Assembly: GCA_003665825.1 (NCBI GenBank)
Contig: QPFY01000001.1
Coordinates: 1,295,001 to 1,359,000 of the forward strand
DNA: 64,000 nt
Direction of reading: 5' to 3'
From: Microbotryum silenes-acaulis
Lineage: Eukaryota; Basidiomycota; Microbotryomycetes; Microbotryales; Microbotryaceae
Below are positions 1 to 10,596 of the stretch, piece by piece. A program made the position numbers and the translations under genes. Numbering within the stretch: the first letter of the stretch is position 1; the number at the start of each line of letters is the position of its first letter. Under the pieces are notes generated by a model. The model did no database searches. It had not been told where the DNA came from and saw only the letters and a program-made list of their open reading frames with translations.

Positions 1-697
1 TCGATCTGTCACCATTCGCCCTCCTCCACCCACCGATCCCGACCGACCCGATAGGACCAACGGGCCATTCGTCCTCTTCACTATCGCTGTACTCGTCATC
101 GTCCTGATCGTCATCCTGATCGTTATCCTCATCATCGTTCACAAGGTGATCAGGCCGGGTATCCCGTCGTCTCCAACTCGATTGATCGAGGTCCTCGTCG
201 GACGAGTTCGAATCAAACTGCACCAATTTGCCCTTGCGTGATTTAACCGATGGAGGTGCGACCGTTCGAATAGGTCGGGGAATAAAGTTCGAAGGGGACA
301 CGGCTAAAGTGGTGGTACTGGACGCGGTCTGTGCGAAAGTCACGGTCGAGGTGGAGGATGTGGGGTTGGATAGACCTGCAGTTGGTGGTCGTCGTCGAAA
401 GGGGGCTTTACGGATGGGTCTGCTAACAATGGAGAAATCTATTTTAGCTCATACATGCACCAACAAAAACAAAGGCTCGACTGACCTCGAAGCAAGTCGT
501 TCCAGAGGCACAGGCGCGTCCGAATCGTCATCGTCGTCGCCGTGTTTGATGAGGGGCTGAGCTCTTCTTACGGAGCTGATGGTCACGCGTGCATCGTCAT
601 GCTCAGATTCAGACGCGGATGAAGAGGATGATGCCTCGAGGCCAAACTTCATCGTGGCGTCGTCGCAGGGTGGAAGCTGATGGGTCGTGGCAGGCAA
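1..697 (-). CDS. Hypothetical acidic, Ser-rich protein (N-terminal part; runs off the window)
   Basis: Two exons are visible, 486..697 and <1..422, joined by a 63-bp intron (423..485) with GTCAGT donor and TTAG acceptor. The joined frame reads ...PLERLASSRPIRKAPFRRR... and stays open to the window edge. The start is the ATG at 697 (MPATTHQLPP). The protein begins with a Ser/Glu/Asp-rich stretch, has a DDDDD run near residue 55, a basic RRRPP segment just after the intron, and long Asp/Glu runs near the window edge. This composition is common in nuclear or nucleolar proteins, but I recognise no domain. The gene continues to the left, so length and function cannot be judged. Confidence 0.5.
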
Positions 698-1625
698 GGC
701 GGAAGCGTCGAAGGCGCGCGGCAGCCTAGACTTGCCGGCAGACTCTGGCAGAAGCAGGCACTGCAGAAGCTGGCAAGTTTGCTTATTTATTTGGTATGTT
801 TCAGCGTAACAATGTCAATGCCTAAAAATATTTGGAAAACTCAGAGGAGAAGTTTTTTTGAGGCAAACTGGCTAGGCATTTGAAGGCCGGCAGCGAGCTA
901 GTAGCTAGTAACAGGAGCTGATAGCCCGAGCTAGTCCGAGGAGTTAGGTTGCAGTTTTGACCAGGATCAGGGGAGCGGTTGAAAGTCGTAAGTCAGGTCA
1001 GAGGCGATAGCCTAGTTAACGTGGTCCAGCGTCCGAGAAGTTGTACACTAGCTGGAATTCAAATTATCATTCTCATCCTAACCACCACTGCGACGTGCAC
1101 ATAACGTGCACATCCACCTGCTGCGTCAAGGCGAGCAGACACTTCGCAGGACAATCGCATAAAAAGATCCACTTTGACCAAGCTCGCGTATATGTTGCGT
1201 ACGGAAACCCCCAGACTGACATAGAATGCTTGAACATCTAGGACGAAGTTCAAGGAAAAGGGGTCGAGGTGAGTCAACCCGATGCCTTGGGCTGGGTGAG
1301 GTGCGCAGGTTTTCTTGAGGAAACCGGGTGTGGTTTAGTCGATCGGTCTCGACTCGGTTGCATCAAGAAAACTTGCGACTCACCACGGCTCAAGGCATCA
1401 CCTGTCCTGGCAATGATGTGTCGATGTCAGCTTCTTAAACGTCAACTTGACTCCATCACTCCAAGCTCGCGACTCTCGAGCCGATTGGAAGTATTTCCAT
1501 GATCGGCTCTTTGCACAGCGTTTTGCTCGGTTGATTGCTTGATAGATTGTAGTGTCATTACGCAATATGCAAATCCATCACAGCTCACTCGAGTTTCTGC
1601 GGGGGCCATAAGGACTGCAAAGCTC
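698..1625. other. Intergenic region, 928 bp
   Basis: Upstream region of the leftmost gene and downstream of the ankyrin gene (both minus strand). Only short overlapping ORFs on both strands, none with protein-like character. No RNA gene or repeat was recognised. Confidence 0.5.
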
Positions 1626-2633
1626 TCACAATAGCTTGAGAACATCCAAACTGGGCAGCGCGCCTGGAACACTTCTTGCAGACGTCAGTGTGCCGCTCCT
1701 CATCTTTTGAGACCAAGAACATGATGGCCCACCTTGAGTGCGTAGATAATCAACAATGTGCCAATGCTGAGCTTTGACGGCGGCTTCTAGCATCTCACTT
1801 GTTGCACAACAGCGAGGGGATACCTTGCAGCGCTTTTTACTTGGGCGTGGCAAAGGCGTAGTCCCGATCGAGTGCCGAGCGAGGAGAGCGGCCTGAGGTG
1901 GCAACGTATCAGACCCGGTATGAGATGACGATGACTTGCCGCGACCAGACGCCTCTATGCGTCCCACTGTTGGAGTCGGTCCATCCAATAGCAATTTGAC
2001 CGTGTCTAGATCGCCCATACCGATTGCTACCATCACAGCCCACCCATCTTTCAGAGCTGGGTCCGCGCCGTAGTGGAGTAAAAGTTTGGTGAGGGGAAGA
2101 TGTCGTGCAAGAACGGCACGTGCCAGGAAGTAGCCATTCTTGGAGTTGGGAGAAGCGCCATAATGTTCGAGCAGATATGCGATCAGACCGAACTTGTCAT
2201 CGTCAAGAGTAGCTAAGCTGTCGGTCTGCTGTGCGTTGAGATGCTTGACCAGTCGACGGGGTAGCTCCGAACAGCGCAGGGGCCGCGTCCCAACCGCGCG
2301 AGCCAACCTTTCAAGCGAGTGTACGACGGCAAGCGTGCAGATTGGATACCTGACCGCATGCGAGAGTGTATGTCGATCATGCCGAAGCGCCAGATATGTC
2401 GCACGATGAAGCGGCGAAGAGTGGCTAAAGACGCGATGGAGATGTCTCGAGACGTAAGGGAGAGCTGAGGAGGTGGAGTGAAGATGTATTGCGTAGAGAA
2501 GCTGTGCTCGAGCACATTCAGCCGCAAAAACCACATTGATCAGTATACCCTCCGGTCTAGCAGACCGCCAGTGTGAGAACTTCGTCGACAGAACACTCAC
2601 CTCTGCCGGGAGACTCTGCAAGCTAAGACTCAT
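1626..2633 (-). CDS. Ankyrin-repeat protein with a short F-box-like N-terminus
   Basis: Exon 1 (2601..2633) encodes MSLSLQSLPAE. A 51-bp intron (2550..2600, GTGAGT donor) leads in phase 0 into GILINVVFAAECARAQLL. The short LPAE start, followed by a leucine-rich segment and a YVSRHLHRVFSHSSP motif, resembles a degenerate F-box region. The middle carries ankyrin-like units: LIAYLLEHYGAS, LTKLLLHYGADPALKDG, DTVKLLLDG and HWHIVDYLRTQGG. Ankyrin repeats bind proteins, so an adaptor role is likely, but the partner is unknown. A low-complexity Ser/Gly/Arg insert separates the last two units. I place the end at TGA 1626, in a frame finishing SLDVLKLL, which suits the family; an intron may be hidden after RTQG, so the last 20 residues are uncertain. 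I recall this arrangement from Pucciniomycotina proteins. Confidence 0.72.
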   Translation of the reverse strand: MSLSLQSLPAEVSVLSTKFSHWRSARPEGILINVVFAAECARAQLLYAIHLHSTSSALPYVSRHLHRVFSHSSPLHRATYLALRHDRHTLSHAVRYPICTLAVVHSLERLARAVGTRPLRCSELPRRLVKHLNAQQTDSLATLDDDKFGLIAYLLEHYGASPNSKNGYFLARAVLARHLPLTKLLLHYGADPALKDGWAVMVAIGMGDLDTVKLLLDGPTPTVGRIEASGRGKSSSSHTGSDTLPPQAALLARHSIGTTPLPRPSKKRCKVSPRCCATSEMLEAAVKAQHWHIVDYLRTQGGPSCSWSQKMRSGTLTSARSVPGALPSLDVLKLL

Positions 2634-3272
2634 GGTACTCGGAGAGAGCGGCACGTCGTCGAACGCAAGAATGACATGCAGGCCTTTCTCAACGCAATGC
2701 GGTAAAAGGCGATGGATGGCTTGGGTCTGAGGCAGGGAGAAAGCTAGAGAAAGGCGGCGGCAGCGGCGGTGGGCTTCTCGAAGCTCGAAGTTCTGCGACT
2801 CGAGCTGACTCGAGCAGCTGCGGGCATCAAGAGTCATCGCCATGTGAAGTTTACGGGGCGTCAGAGTCGACCGGACCCTAGGGATATGTAGAGTATCCCG
2901 AGAAAAATGTCCACGCAAATTATGGCACGCTTTCCGTAACTTTAGGAGTCAACTTGTGATAGGCACCCGCGCACTGCAGCGCTACGGCGCGGGTGCCAGC
3001 GCGACTACTTCTGTCACTGGTCAGATCACAATGCCGCATCGATCCGTCGTTGCAAATGCCGTTGCCTTAGGTTTGTTTCGGGAGGTGGAGAGGGGTGGAC
3101 GTGGATAATGGTTCTGGAATTTTGGAAATGGTTGAATTGTGGACTAGTGTGGGTGCGGATAGCAATGCGCGGGTTTCTCAAGGCGCGCCTTACTGATATC
3201 TTCTTCTTTCTCTAGCTAGTACAAGCCTCTCGGCAAGCGGACCCCGAGCGTCCGAACTCTGGCAGAAAGACC
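2634..3272. other. Intergenic region, probable divergent promoter
   Basis: Lies between the ankyrin gene (minus) and the small membrane-protein gene (plus). It contains the purine-rich stretch 3070-3110 and the pyrimidine-rich tract 3198-3216 that ends in TAG. An ATG at 3032 followed by GTTTGT could be a small upstream exon of the plus-strand gene spliced to about 3225. That is possible but not required. Confidence 0.4.
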
Positions 3273-3787
3273 GTGAAAGGCTGCAGAAAGGCTGAGATGC
3301 CCCCTGCAACCCATCGCCCACGACGATGGCTTCCATGGCTCTCGACCACAGCAGCTGATTATCGCCTCGTCTCGCGGCATACGTTCCGGCTCCAGCAGCT
3401 TGCTACTCGCTCCAGCTCGTCGCGACCAGCAGGAGTCTCGACAACCTCAGTGTTCTATCGAAAGCTCGCCCCTTCCATGTGAGGCGGAGTTTGGAGAGCG
3501 AGTGAAAGTCCCTTCCGCCGCTGATCTGTGACTTGATCCTCACTAGGCTGCATTGCCTCGCCCTCGGCTCTATCGTGTGCTATGGTCTCGAACTGCTGCA
3601 CTCACACCTCCATGGGCAATATCTCGCGAAGGAGCTTCAAGCTCGTGTCGACGAGCTCAAGATCGACATCGAGCAAGTGCTTTCTAGCCACGTTGAGATG
3701 AGCTCTACAGGAGCACTTGATACGAATGTGAACCCACTACATCCACAGCGGACCGGACGCTGGTGGCAGTTTGGGAGAGATGGATGA
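3273..3787 (+). CDS. Small predicted mitochondrial membrane protein, family unknown
   Basis: Two exons, 3273..3478 and 3547..3787, are joined across a 68-bp intron (GTGAGG...CACTAG) in phase 2, giving ...YRKLAPSM|LHCLALGS.... The first about 70 residues are rich in Arg, Ser, Thr and Leu with few acidic residues, as in a mitochondrial presequence. A hydrophobic stretch (LHCLALGSIVCYGLELL) right after the splice could span a membrane. It is followed by a charged helical segment (AKELQARVDELKIDIEQVL) that could form a coiled coil, and the protein ends WWQFGRDG. A single-pass inner-membrane protein with a soluble helical tail is a fair inference; small MICOS or respiratory-assembly proteins have this layout. 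I cannot name the family. The start could be the ATG at 3273 or the one at 3297. Confidence 0.5.
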
Positions 3788-4525
3788 TCAGAGGGTGTGA
3801 AGCAGTAGACGGGCGACCGTTGCAGCTGTACGACTTGCGATGTCGCAAAATTGCGTGAGGAGTGGGGAAACATGTTGTAAATAAAACTGACAGTCCAGCA
3901 GACTGTCGTAAGCACCCTGTAGAGATGCGACTACACGTCGATTCGAGGTGCAAAAGTGGGCACGAGACGCTTATGCTCTCATAGGGCATTCCGATTGCGT
4001 CGCGCTCCAACTTGGAGCCAACGTCGTCGCCGCTCATTGTAGTGTGCTGCCTCGTCTAGCTGTCACTTGCGTCTGCCAAGAGCTGCTGTGATGAGCAAGC
4101 GCCGTGGCTGAAACCCACACGGCCCGGTGGCGTGGTGTCTTCATAGACTCCCCACACTGTCCAACGGCGCAATCTCTTTCTCTTTCCCCACACTGTCCAA
4201 CGGCGCGGTCTCTTTCTCTTAGAAATTCACAAAACGACCTCCTCCGGACTGTCCGGGCCCATTCGCTGCATCCAGGAAAGCCTCAAGCTGGACGTGGAAA
4301 GATTGAACGAGATTACAATGCGGCCCTACGAAGCTGTCCACATTCACTGAGAAGCAGAAAGGGTGCAAAAGAAAGTTCGGTGTCAGCTGCTTGGTCGTCT
4401 GGCCCACCCGTAAGAGAGCCCAAGGCTGTAGGCAAAGGAAGGGGCTGAGGGAAGCGACCCGACCACTCCCCTGACGCAGGAGCCCGCCAACCGTTTCCGC
4501 ACGCAAGTGCGGCAAGCAGAGGAAG
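3788..4525. other. Convergent intergenic region, 738 bp
   Basis: Between two genes that end facing each other. No protein-like ORF on either strand. It holds the short direct repeat listed separately. Confidence 0.4.
4151..4220. repeat. Two-copy direct repeat, 34-bp unit
   Basis: The unit beginning CCCACACTGTCCAACGGCGC occurs at 4151..4184 and 4187..4220 with only two differences (AA versus GG in the middle). It is intergenic, downstream of RPS19. Confidence 0.8.
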
Positions 4526-5420
4526 TCAACTGACCTCGTCATCCTCCTCGTCAGCTTCCTCACGCGCAGCCTCAATGACAGCTGATGCGATTCGGTCCAG
4601 ATCACGCTGACCATCCTGCGAGATACGGCGGCCACCTCGGGGGTCCTTCTCGAGCACACTGATCTTCTCCAAGGCTTGGAGAATTTTTCGTTCCACGGAT
4701 CCTATTCATCGAAGAGACAAAATGAAATAAGGAGGGAATGAGTACGCCGCTTTGTTGCTGGTGTGGCGTGAGCCGGATGGGTGAGCACGGAGAGCTAGCC
4801 AGGCCAACTCACCCGAGGCATTGGCGTGGTGAGAGGGACGGTTGCCACGGTTAGCAGCGCCACCGTGGAGCTTCTGCAGGGCCCCAACACCGACGTGCTT
4901 GCGAAGGTAGATATGGCGAGCGACGGCGGCTGTGCGGAGGGAATGTGCAACAGGTCAGCGTCCGTGACATGTGCTCGCGAAACAATGACACCGGGCCCGC
5001 CCACACGTGAAGCATGCGGTGGAATAGGCGCGCAGCGGCAGCGAAAAAAAACGGCCTCGCACGATGCGGGTCGCCAGGCGCGCGGCGGGCAGCTGGACGA
5101 GGTACGATCGGCAGCACGGACGCAATCACTCACCTGCTCGGATGTAGAACCAGTCAGGGTCGTAAGGTGCGAGCTCCTTGGACGTGGCGGTCTTGACGAT
5201 GTCAACCCAAGTCGGCACCTCGATCTTGCCTGTAGTTGTGCAGCCACAGGCAGTCAGCATCCAGGCGCGGGCGTGCGTGGGCGTATGCGACGCAGCGGCC
5301 AGCAGTCTGGCACCGCAGGCGAACCATGCTACCAACGCCATGAAACTTACCCGACCTCTTGAGATGACTCGAGTAGGCGCTGATGAAGGCCTCGGCCGAG
5401 ACGTCGCGAACGGAAGGCAT
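4526..5420 (-). CDS. RPS19: 40S ribosomal protein S19 (eS19)
   Basis: Four exons: 5351..5420, 5134..5229, 4813..4929 and 4526..4701. All donors are GTAAG or GTGAG and all introns are in phase 1. The product begins [20 protein letters not shown] and continues with landmark S19 blocks: [53 protein letters not shown] and [17 protein letters not shown]. It then has an acidic tail, EADEEDDE. The length, about 150 residues, is normal for the family. The protein binds the head of the small subunit and is needed for late 18S rRNA maturation. The last codons before TGA 4526 (VS) overlap a possible GTCAGT donor, so a short final exon cannot be excluded. The intron density fits a highly expressed basidiomycete ribosomal gene. 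Confidence 0.96.
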
Positions 5421-6117
5421 GATGTCGATGTTGGCGAGAGCTTAAGAAACGAGCGCGCAAGGAGAGCATATGAGATTCCCAGGCTTGAGCTCAGCTAGGC
5501 TCAGCTGCAGAGCTCTAGGCACCTGTGGCCTGCTGAGGCCAGCTGTGGTCAAACAAGCCGCGCAGTGCGCACACAGGCCGGGCGCCAGGCCCAGGCGCCC
5601 AGGCTGCTGGCTCCTTCAAAGCCTAGCAGTATATAGTACGAGCAACCATCTGCATATATATCTCGGTATTTCCCTGCTGAATTACTTGTGGGTTGCCAAC
5701 AACTTGTCATGGATGATACAAGACCACAGAACAAGTATCAGCCGCCTGTTGTGCTTCTGATGCATCCGGGAGATGGGATTTGCAAGGGCGGACAGAATCC
5801 TATACGGATCCCTAATTTAACAATTTAACTAGGGGCGGGAACTCTGGCTCTCGTTCTGTCTTCGACAGCCTTCGACTTCGCCGCGACGACACGACACGTG
5901 ACGCGGACAAGGAGAGATCGCACGGCTCCAACAGCTCACCGCCGAGCAGACGGCATGATTGCTTTTAGCTATTCAGAGTAATCACATGTAGCCTCGCTGA
6001 CACCTGTCTACTTGTGGCGTGAATGCAAGCTTGTGTCGGTTGAGATGGATGATTACGTCGCTCATTGGGGTCAGTTTACTCGGTAGTCGATGATGAGCGA
6101 GTTCCTGACTGCATCAC
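5421..6117. other. RPS19 upstream region
   Basis: About 700 bp upstream of RPS19. 5500-5620 is rich in CAGC/GGCC words that make imperfect palindromes; the rest is unremarkable. No gene recognised. Confidence 0.4.
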
Positions 6118-6826
6118 TTGGGGGTCCCTCCCTATATTCCAACTCCAGAGGCGAGAGTGGTTCCTACCGAGCAGGAACGCATCGAAGGGCATGAGTGCTC
6201 ACCCGCACTTGCGCATCGGCACTTCCAAACGCGACGAAGTGCTGCGCTGGACGACCCACACACGGTCCATTCCAGCTACCTTCTGGGCGATACACCCGGC
6301 TCCCAGATAATTGACGATTTGCATGGAATGCTTGAGGTGTTGCCGGACCCGGGGTATGAGGCTGAGGCTGCCAGCCAAGCGGATCAGATGGGTGAGCTTC
6401 CTACGAAGTCGCTCCCACTCGTAGTTTGCTGAGTTGGTTGTTGTGCATTGCACATCTTTGAACCAGTGTACTTTCGATCAGTTGTTCGACGTCAACCAAG
6501 ACGTGGACGTGAACGAGCCAGCTGGGTATGTACGTGCGATGACTTCTTGCCTCCGTCTTCGAAGGCGACGACCCGCACGATGACGTCAGATTTGGCAACG
6601 CGATGATCGGTTCTTCACTGAGAAACTCGAATCCGACGACTGCCACAGCTTTGATTATCTGGAGGAGGATGAGCACAGCCAGAACGCGATGACAAGCTCG
6701 GCACCGCTTTTGGATGGTCAGGATTCCGCACTCGCTTCCCATCAAAAAACTTGTCATGCCCAAGCTGATCATACCCCTTCAGTCTTGGAGGTCTTCAATG
6801 AGGATAGCACAACTGCGAGATCCAGA
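6118..6826 (+). pseudogene. Possible host coding remnant cut off by a LINE fragment
   Basis: An open frame 6118..6432 (MGVPPYIPTPEARVV...) ends in GTGAGC, a good donor. Downstream frames also look protein-like: FDQLFDVNQDVDVNEPAG near 6475-6530, and an acidic segment DDRFFTEKLESDDCHSFD from about 6601. This last frame runs straight into the LINE reverse-transcriptase homology at 6827 (CTCCCAAGCAGGG). The simplest reading is a multi-exon host gene whose 3' part was displaced by the insertion. The exon joins are uncertain, and a chance ORF cluster cannot be ruled out. No domain recognised. Confidence 0.3.
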
Positions 6827-7817
6827 ATCTCCCAAGCAGGGCCAGGGACTTGTGCGCCTGATCTTCATGCGCCACAAGGAGAACGCCGATCGCGCCGAAT
6901 TTTCCTCGTACCGGCCCATCATCGTGCGCGAGTGCGACTACAAGCTCTTCACCAAGGTCTAAGTCGCGCGACTCAATCACATCCAACCCGTACTGCTCCC
7001 ACCACAACAGCACGGCTTCGTCAAGGGCCGCCGATCGGCGGACGCGGCGTTCCATCTTCGGCTCTTGATCGACGAGCTCGGCGCGCGCGGTACTGAATTC
7101 CCTGACGCCGCGCTCTTGTCTCTTGACCAATTGTCGGCCTACGACCTCGTTGAGCATGACTGGGTTTTCGCCATCTTCGACGCTCTGGGCGCTCCTGCTG
7201 CCCTTCTTCGCATGCTGAGGATGCTCTACTCGGGTGACTCGACCTCAGCTCGCTGCCTCATCAACAGGTTCCTGACGCCGCCCAGCGGCAACACCGGGCT
7301 CGCTTACGCGAATCTCATTGAACGGCTCGAGGCGACGCTAGAAGCGATTCAGCACCGCTGGCTCACGCACCACACCCGTGCCTTTTACTTCAATCGGTAC
7401 GCCATTCCCCAGATCTTACATTTCCTTGCAGCCGACATCCCGCCGCCCGAAGTCGTCAAGAAGCTCGACCGCATGCTCGCCGACTTCGCCCGCGGAGGCA
7501 AGCACCGGCACGACTACGGGGAAGAAGTCGTCTTCTCACCAAAGCACAAGGGGAGTTTTGAGGTGATGAGGTTGGGGGACGTTGTGGACTCGGTCGCGGC
7601 CCGGATCTGGGACGTTCTTCTCGGTAGATCCGATCTGGCAGGGACTAGCGCGCACATCCGTCCAACGTGCACGCCCCGACTTCGACTTAGCCACAGATCT
7701 CTGGCCAGACTCAAGCACTCCCGTCCCCGACGATCTACATCCCCGTTGGCAAGCCGCGCTCTGGGTCCCGAGGGCTTGCAAAGCGCAGGTCAACCCGAGA
7801 ACCCTGACTACCGCTAA
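6827..7817 (+). mobile_element. LINE fragment: 5'-truncated, internally deleted reverse transcriptase
   Basis: Plus-strand reading matches the ORF2 of the near-complete element at 11.05-18.02 kb: [50 protein letters not shown] and [12 protein letters not shown] stop interrupts it at 6961. At about 7273 the frame jumps from FLTPP directly to [15 protein letters not shown]; the intact copy has about 170 residues in between, including the FADD active-site block. A frameshift lies near 7640. The match ends at NPRTLTTA (about 7815), where the start of ORF2 is joined on. The fragment cannot encode an active enzyme. Confidence 0.85.
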
Positions 7818-8290
7818 ACATCATCACCACCTGGAACGTGAGAAGGGGCATGGGGGTCCCGGAAGAACGACGTGACATTTACGCTTACCTTTCCACATTC
7901 AAAGCATCCGCCATTCTCCTACAAGAACACTTTATCAGACCGCAACTTTGGCAGCTCATCAAGGACGAATACGAGGGCAAGGCTTTCATCAACCAACACT
8001 GCCTGACCCTGATCCCGGCCGACTCGCCCCTGGTCGACGCCGCGCTCCTACGCACCCACTCGGCACTCGATGGCCGAGATCAGAGTCAGGCAGTGTTGGT
8101 TGATGAAGACCTTGCCCTCGTATTCGTCCTTGATGAGCTGCCAAAATTGTGGTCTGATGAAATGTTCTTGTAAGAGAATGGCGGATGCTTTGAATGTGGA
8201 AAGGTAAGTGTGAATGTTGCGTCATTTCTCCGGGACCCCCATGCCCCTCCTCATGTTCCAGGTGATGATGGTGTGCTTGATCATTGTTGG
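7818..8290. mobile_element. Foldback of the LINE ORF2 5' end (inverted repeat)
   Basis: 7818..8071 reads on the plus strand as the start of the ORF2 endonuclease region ([14 protein letters not shown], then [20 protein letters not shown]). 8072..8290 reads the same region on the minus strand ([30 protein letters not shown]). The arms match over about 200 bp with scattered substitutions. They meet at the shared bases GGCCG (8072..8076). The minus-strand arm is continuous with the second LINE copy to its right. The plus-strand arm is fused on its left to the RT fragment. Confidence 0.85.
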
Positions 8291-10596
8291 GTAGTCGAGG
8301 GAGCGGCGCACTGGGTGGTGGTGACGTCCTCGAAGAGGGGAAGGTCGGGCAAGACGTCGTCCTCGGGCTCGTGGTCGGACCATCTTTTCTCCTCGACTAC
8401 CCCTTTCCTTTCCTTCGGTCCACCTTCGTCACACCGACCTGCACCGCCGCCGCCGCCGCCATCGATCTCGTCACTCTCCTCCCCTCCGTTGCGACCTCCT
8501 GTGCCGCTCGGCCTTTGCCCCTGATCACGACTCGTTTGGTATCGGCCGGGCGGGCTCGTCGCTCTGGTCGCTCTGGTCTGCCACCGGTTGGGACCTCTTC
8601 ATCTTCTTGTTTTTAGTGCTAGTGCCTCGAACGTTGATGAAACAGAGCTCACCGTCCTCTTCATCCCACGTCGCAAAGTTGTGACGGACCAGAGGCTCCT
8701 CGGCGTCGAGCTGGGCTTCGATCCGGCGATGCTCTCCGGCTTTGCCGCGCGCAAGGTGTTCGGCGTGGGCTCGGTCCCATTCCTTACTCTCTCGCAGTGA
8801 CTTTGCCAATGTTGCAGGAGACAAGGGCTCGAGGGTCGATTTGCGGGGTGTCGACTCGCGAGAGATTGTGGTCGTGGTCATGGTGGCGTCGTTGTCATCG
8901 ATGATCGTGTCGTGTTCCTCCTCGTCCTCCTGCCCCACTTCCTCTTCCACCTCCTTCAGCACTTCCCCTTCTTCCACTCCCGATTCCGTCAACATACCCT
9001 CCTCCACCTCCGTCGTCGTTCCGCCATCCTCGTCCTTGTTGTCGCCCTTGTCGTCCACTTTGTCGTCCACGTTCTCGTCCTCGTCCTCGCCGTCGACCTT
9101 GATGACGTCCATTGCGGTGCTCGCTTCCGAGTCCATTCCCGAATCCTCATCGTCCGCTTTGGCCCCAGCACCCACCTCCCCTTCTCCCTCCTGTTCCACT
9201 TCCTCGTTGTCCTGTCCCGAATCCTCGTCCTCCTGTCCATCCTCAATCTCGAGCCCCGCGAAACGGTTTCGCGCCGTTTCGCGGTTCGATCGTGTCGGTT
9301 CCGAGGGATCGGCCAGCGGCGACCGCCTTGGAAAAGGTATTGGTGTTGTTGGAGGTGGTGGTGGTAATGATGGGGGTGTCGGTTGTGTTGACGGCGTTGT
9401 TGGTGTTGACTTCTTCCTCCTCCTCAATCCGTCCTTCCTCCGCTCCCACTGCTGCCCCTTCCCTCACTCCTTTGCTGACCAGTGCTTCGACCTCCTTGCG
9501 CTTCTTCTCCTGCACCACGGGGCACTTCTCCACATGACCAACGAAATGGCAGCGCGCGCAGGCCGTCTCCTTTTCGTAGTCGTGGCGAATGGCGGTGACG
9601 TCGATTCCGCGTGTGCGCAGGTTCATCCTCTAAGGTAGAATGTCCTCTGAGAGTATCAAAGTGAACAAAGGCCGAGAAGTCACCGACCGTGTGAGCATAG
9701 GCAGTGGCGTTGTCGACGGTGTTGACTCGCAAAACCTGCACGAGCTAGCACGGGTGCCCCTTGCTCCACAGATCTTGGACGAAGGTTGTAGACCAATAAT
9801 CTGGGGCACGATCGAGTTTCTCTGGGAAGGGAACACCAGCGTCGAAGCAGATGGGGGTGTCGGGCGACAGCAGACTTCGGACGCATGCAACTTGTATTAG
9901 AAGTCTGGATCCCGACTCAAGCAGTTGAGTACGAGCGCAAGATAGAGGATGGAAGATAGATGGAGAAGGAAGAGAGACGAGCGCCCGCAGGGCGCGCGAC
10001 TTCAACCGAATCCGACGTGTCAACGCTGGGATCTGGCAGGCACAGAACGACGAATTGAGGAGAGATGAAGCTAGCTAGTACGAATGAAGTAGGGGCATGG
10101 AAGTGAATAGTATTAAGAGATAATAAGGTATGATTGGATTCTTGACAACTTGCAGGCCCCCCTTGTCCTTGGCGGAGGGCCTGGACGAGCTCTGGTGGGA
10201 CAAAGTGACTTCGACAGCATGGGTGAAGGGGTTGAAAATGTTTCGGGTGGCATGCAATGCCGACAATTTCAGTGATGTGGCCGTAGTGGTCGGGTAGTCC
10301 TTGGTGGCGAAGATGGCTTGCACCCAGCCGTCCGTGCGATTGCCGGGTACAGCCTGTATAGCGACCATGATGCCGGGTAAGGCTTTGTAGCGCATGTTCC
10401 GTTGTCCTTGCTGCTCAGGGGTCTGCTGGAACGTCTGAGACGTCGCCGCGGCGTAGTTCGGTTTGGCGGCGGCGGGACTCGTGACTTGGTTCGTCCCGTT
10501 CGGGACGGTCGGCGGGGCGGACGCCGGTGGTGGTGGTGTCCCAGGTGGCACTGGGGGTCCCCGGTCGTCATGATGTAGCGGTTGCAGTTGTATCAC
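8291..10596 (-). pseudogene. LINE ORF1, second copy, frameshifted
   Basis: Minus-strand translation resembles ORF1 of the complete element but is split over several frames. Pieces: 10075..10596 (PNYAAATSQTFQQTPEQQ..., with PGNRTDGWVQAI), 9630-10023 (the PICFDAGVPFPEKL block), 9243..9626 (zinc-knuckle [13 protein letters not shown]) and 8525..9427 (a long Asp/Glu/Ser-rich region, then [24 protein letters not shown]). The order is the same as in the intact ORF1, so this is a decayed copy and not a separate gene. The region is continuous on the left with the ORF2 start at 8290 and on the right with a 5' UTR copy. Confidence 0.85.

Noticed and set aside
1041..1502. Overlapping short ORFs on both strands
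   Set aside because: All under 80 codons, no motif, no splice continuity; treated as intergenic.
8742..9638. Plus-strand Ser-rich ORF of nearly 300 codons
   Set aside because: It is the reverse complement of the acidic GAX-rich region of the decayed LINE ORF1; the Ser/Thr/Pro richness is an artefact of that strand.
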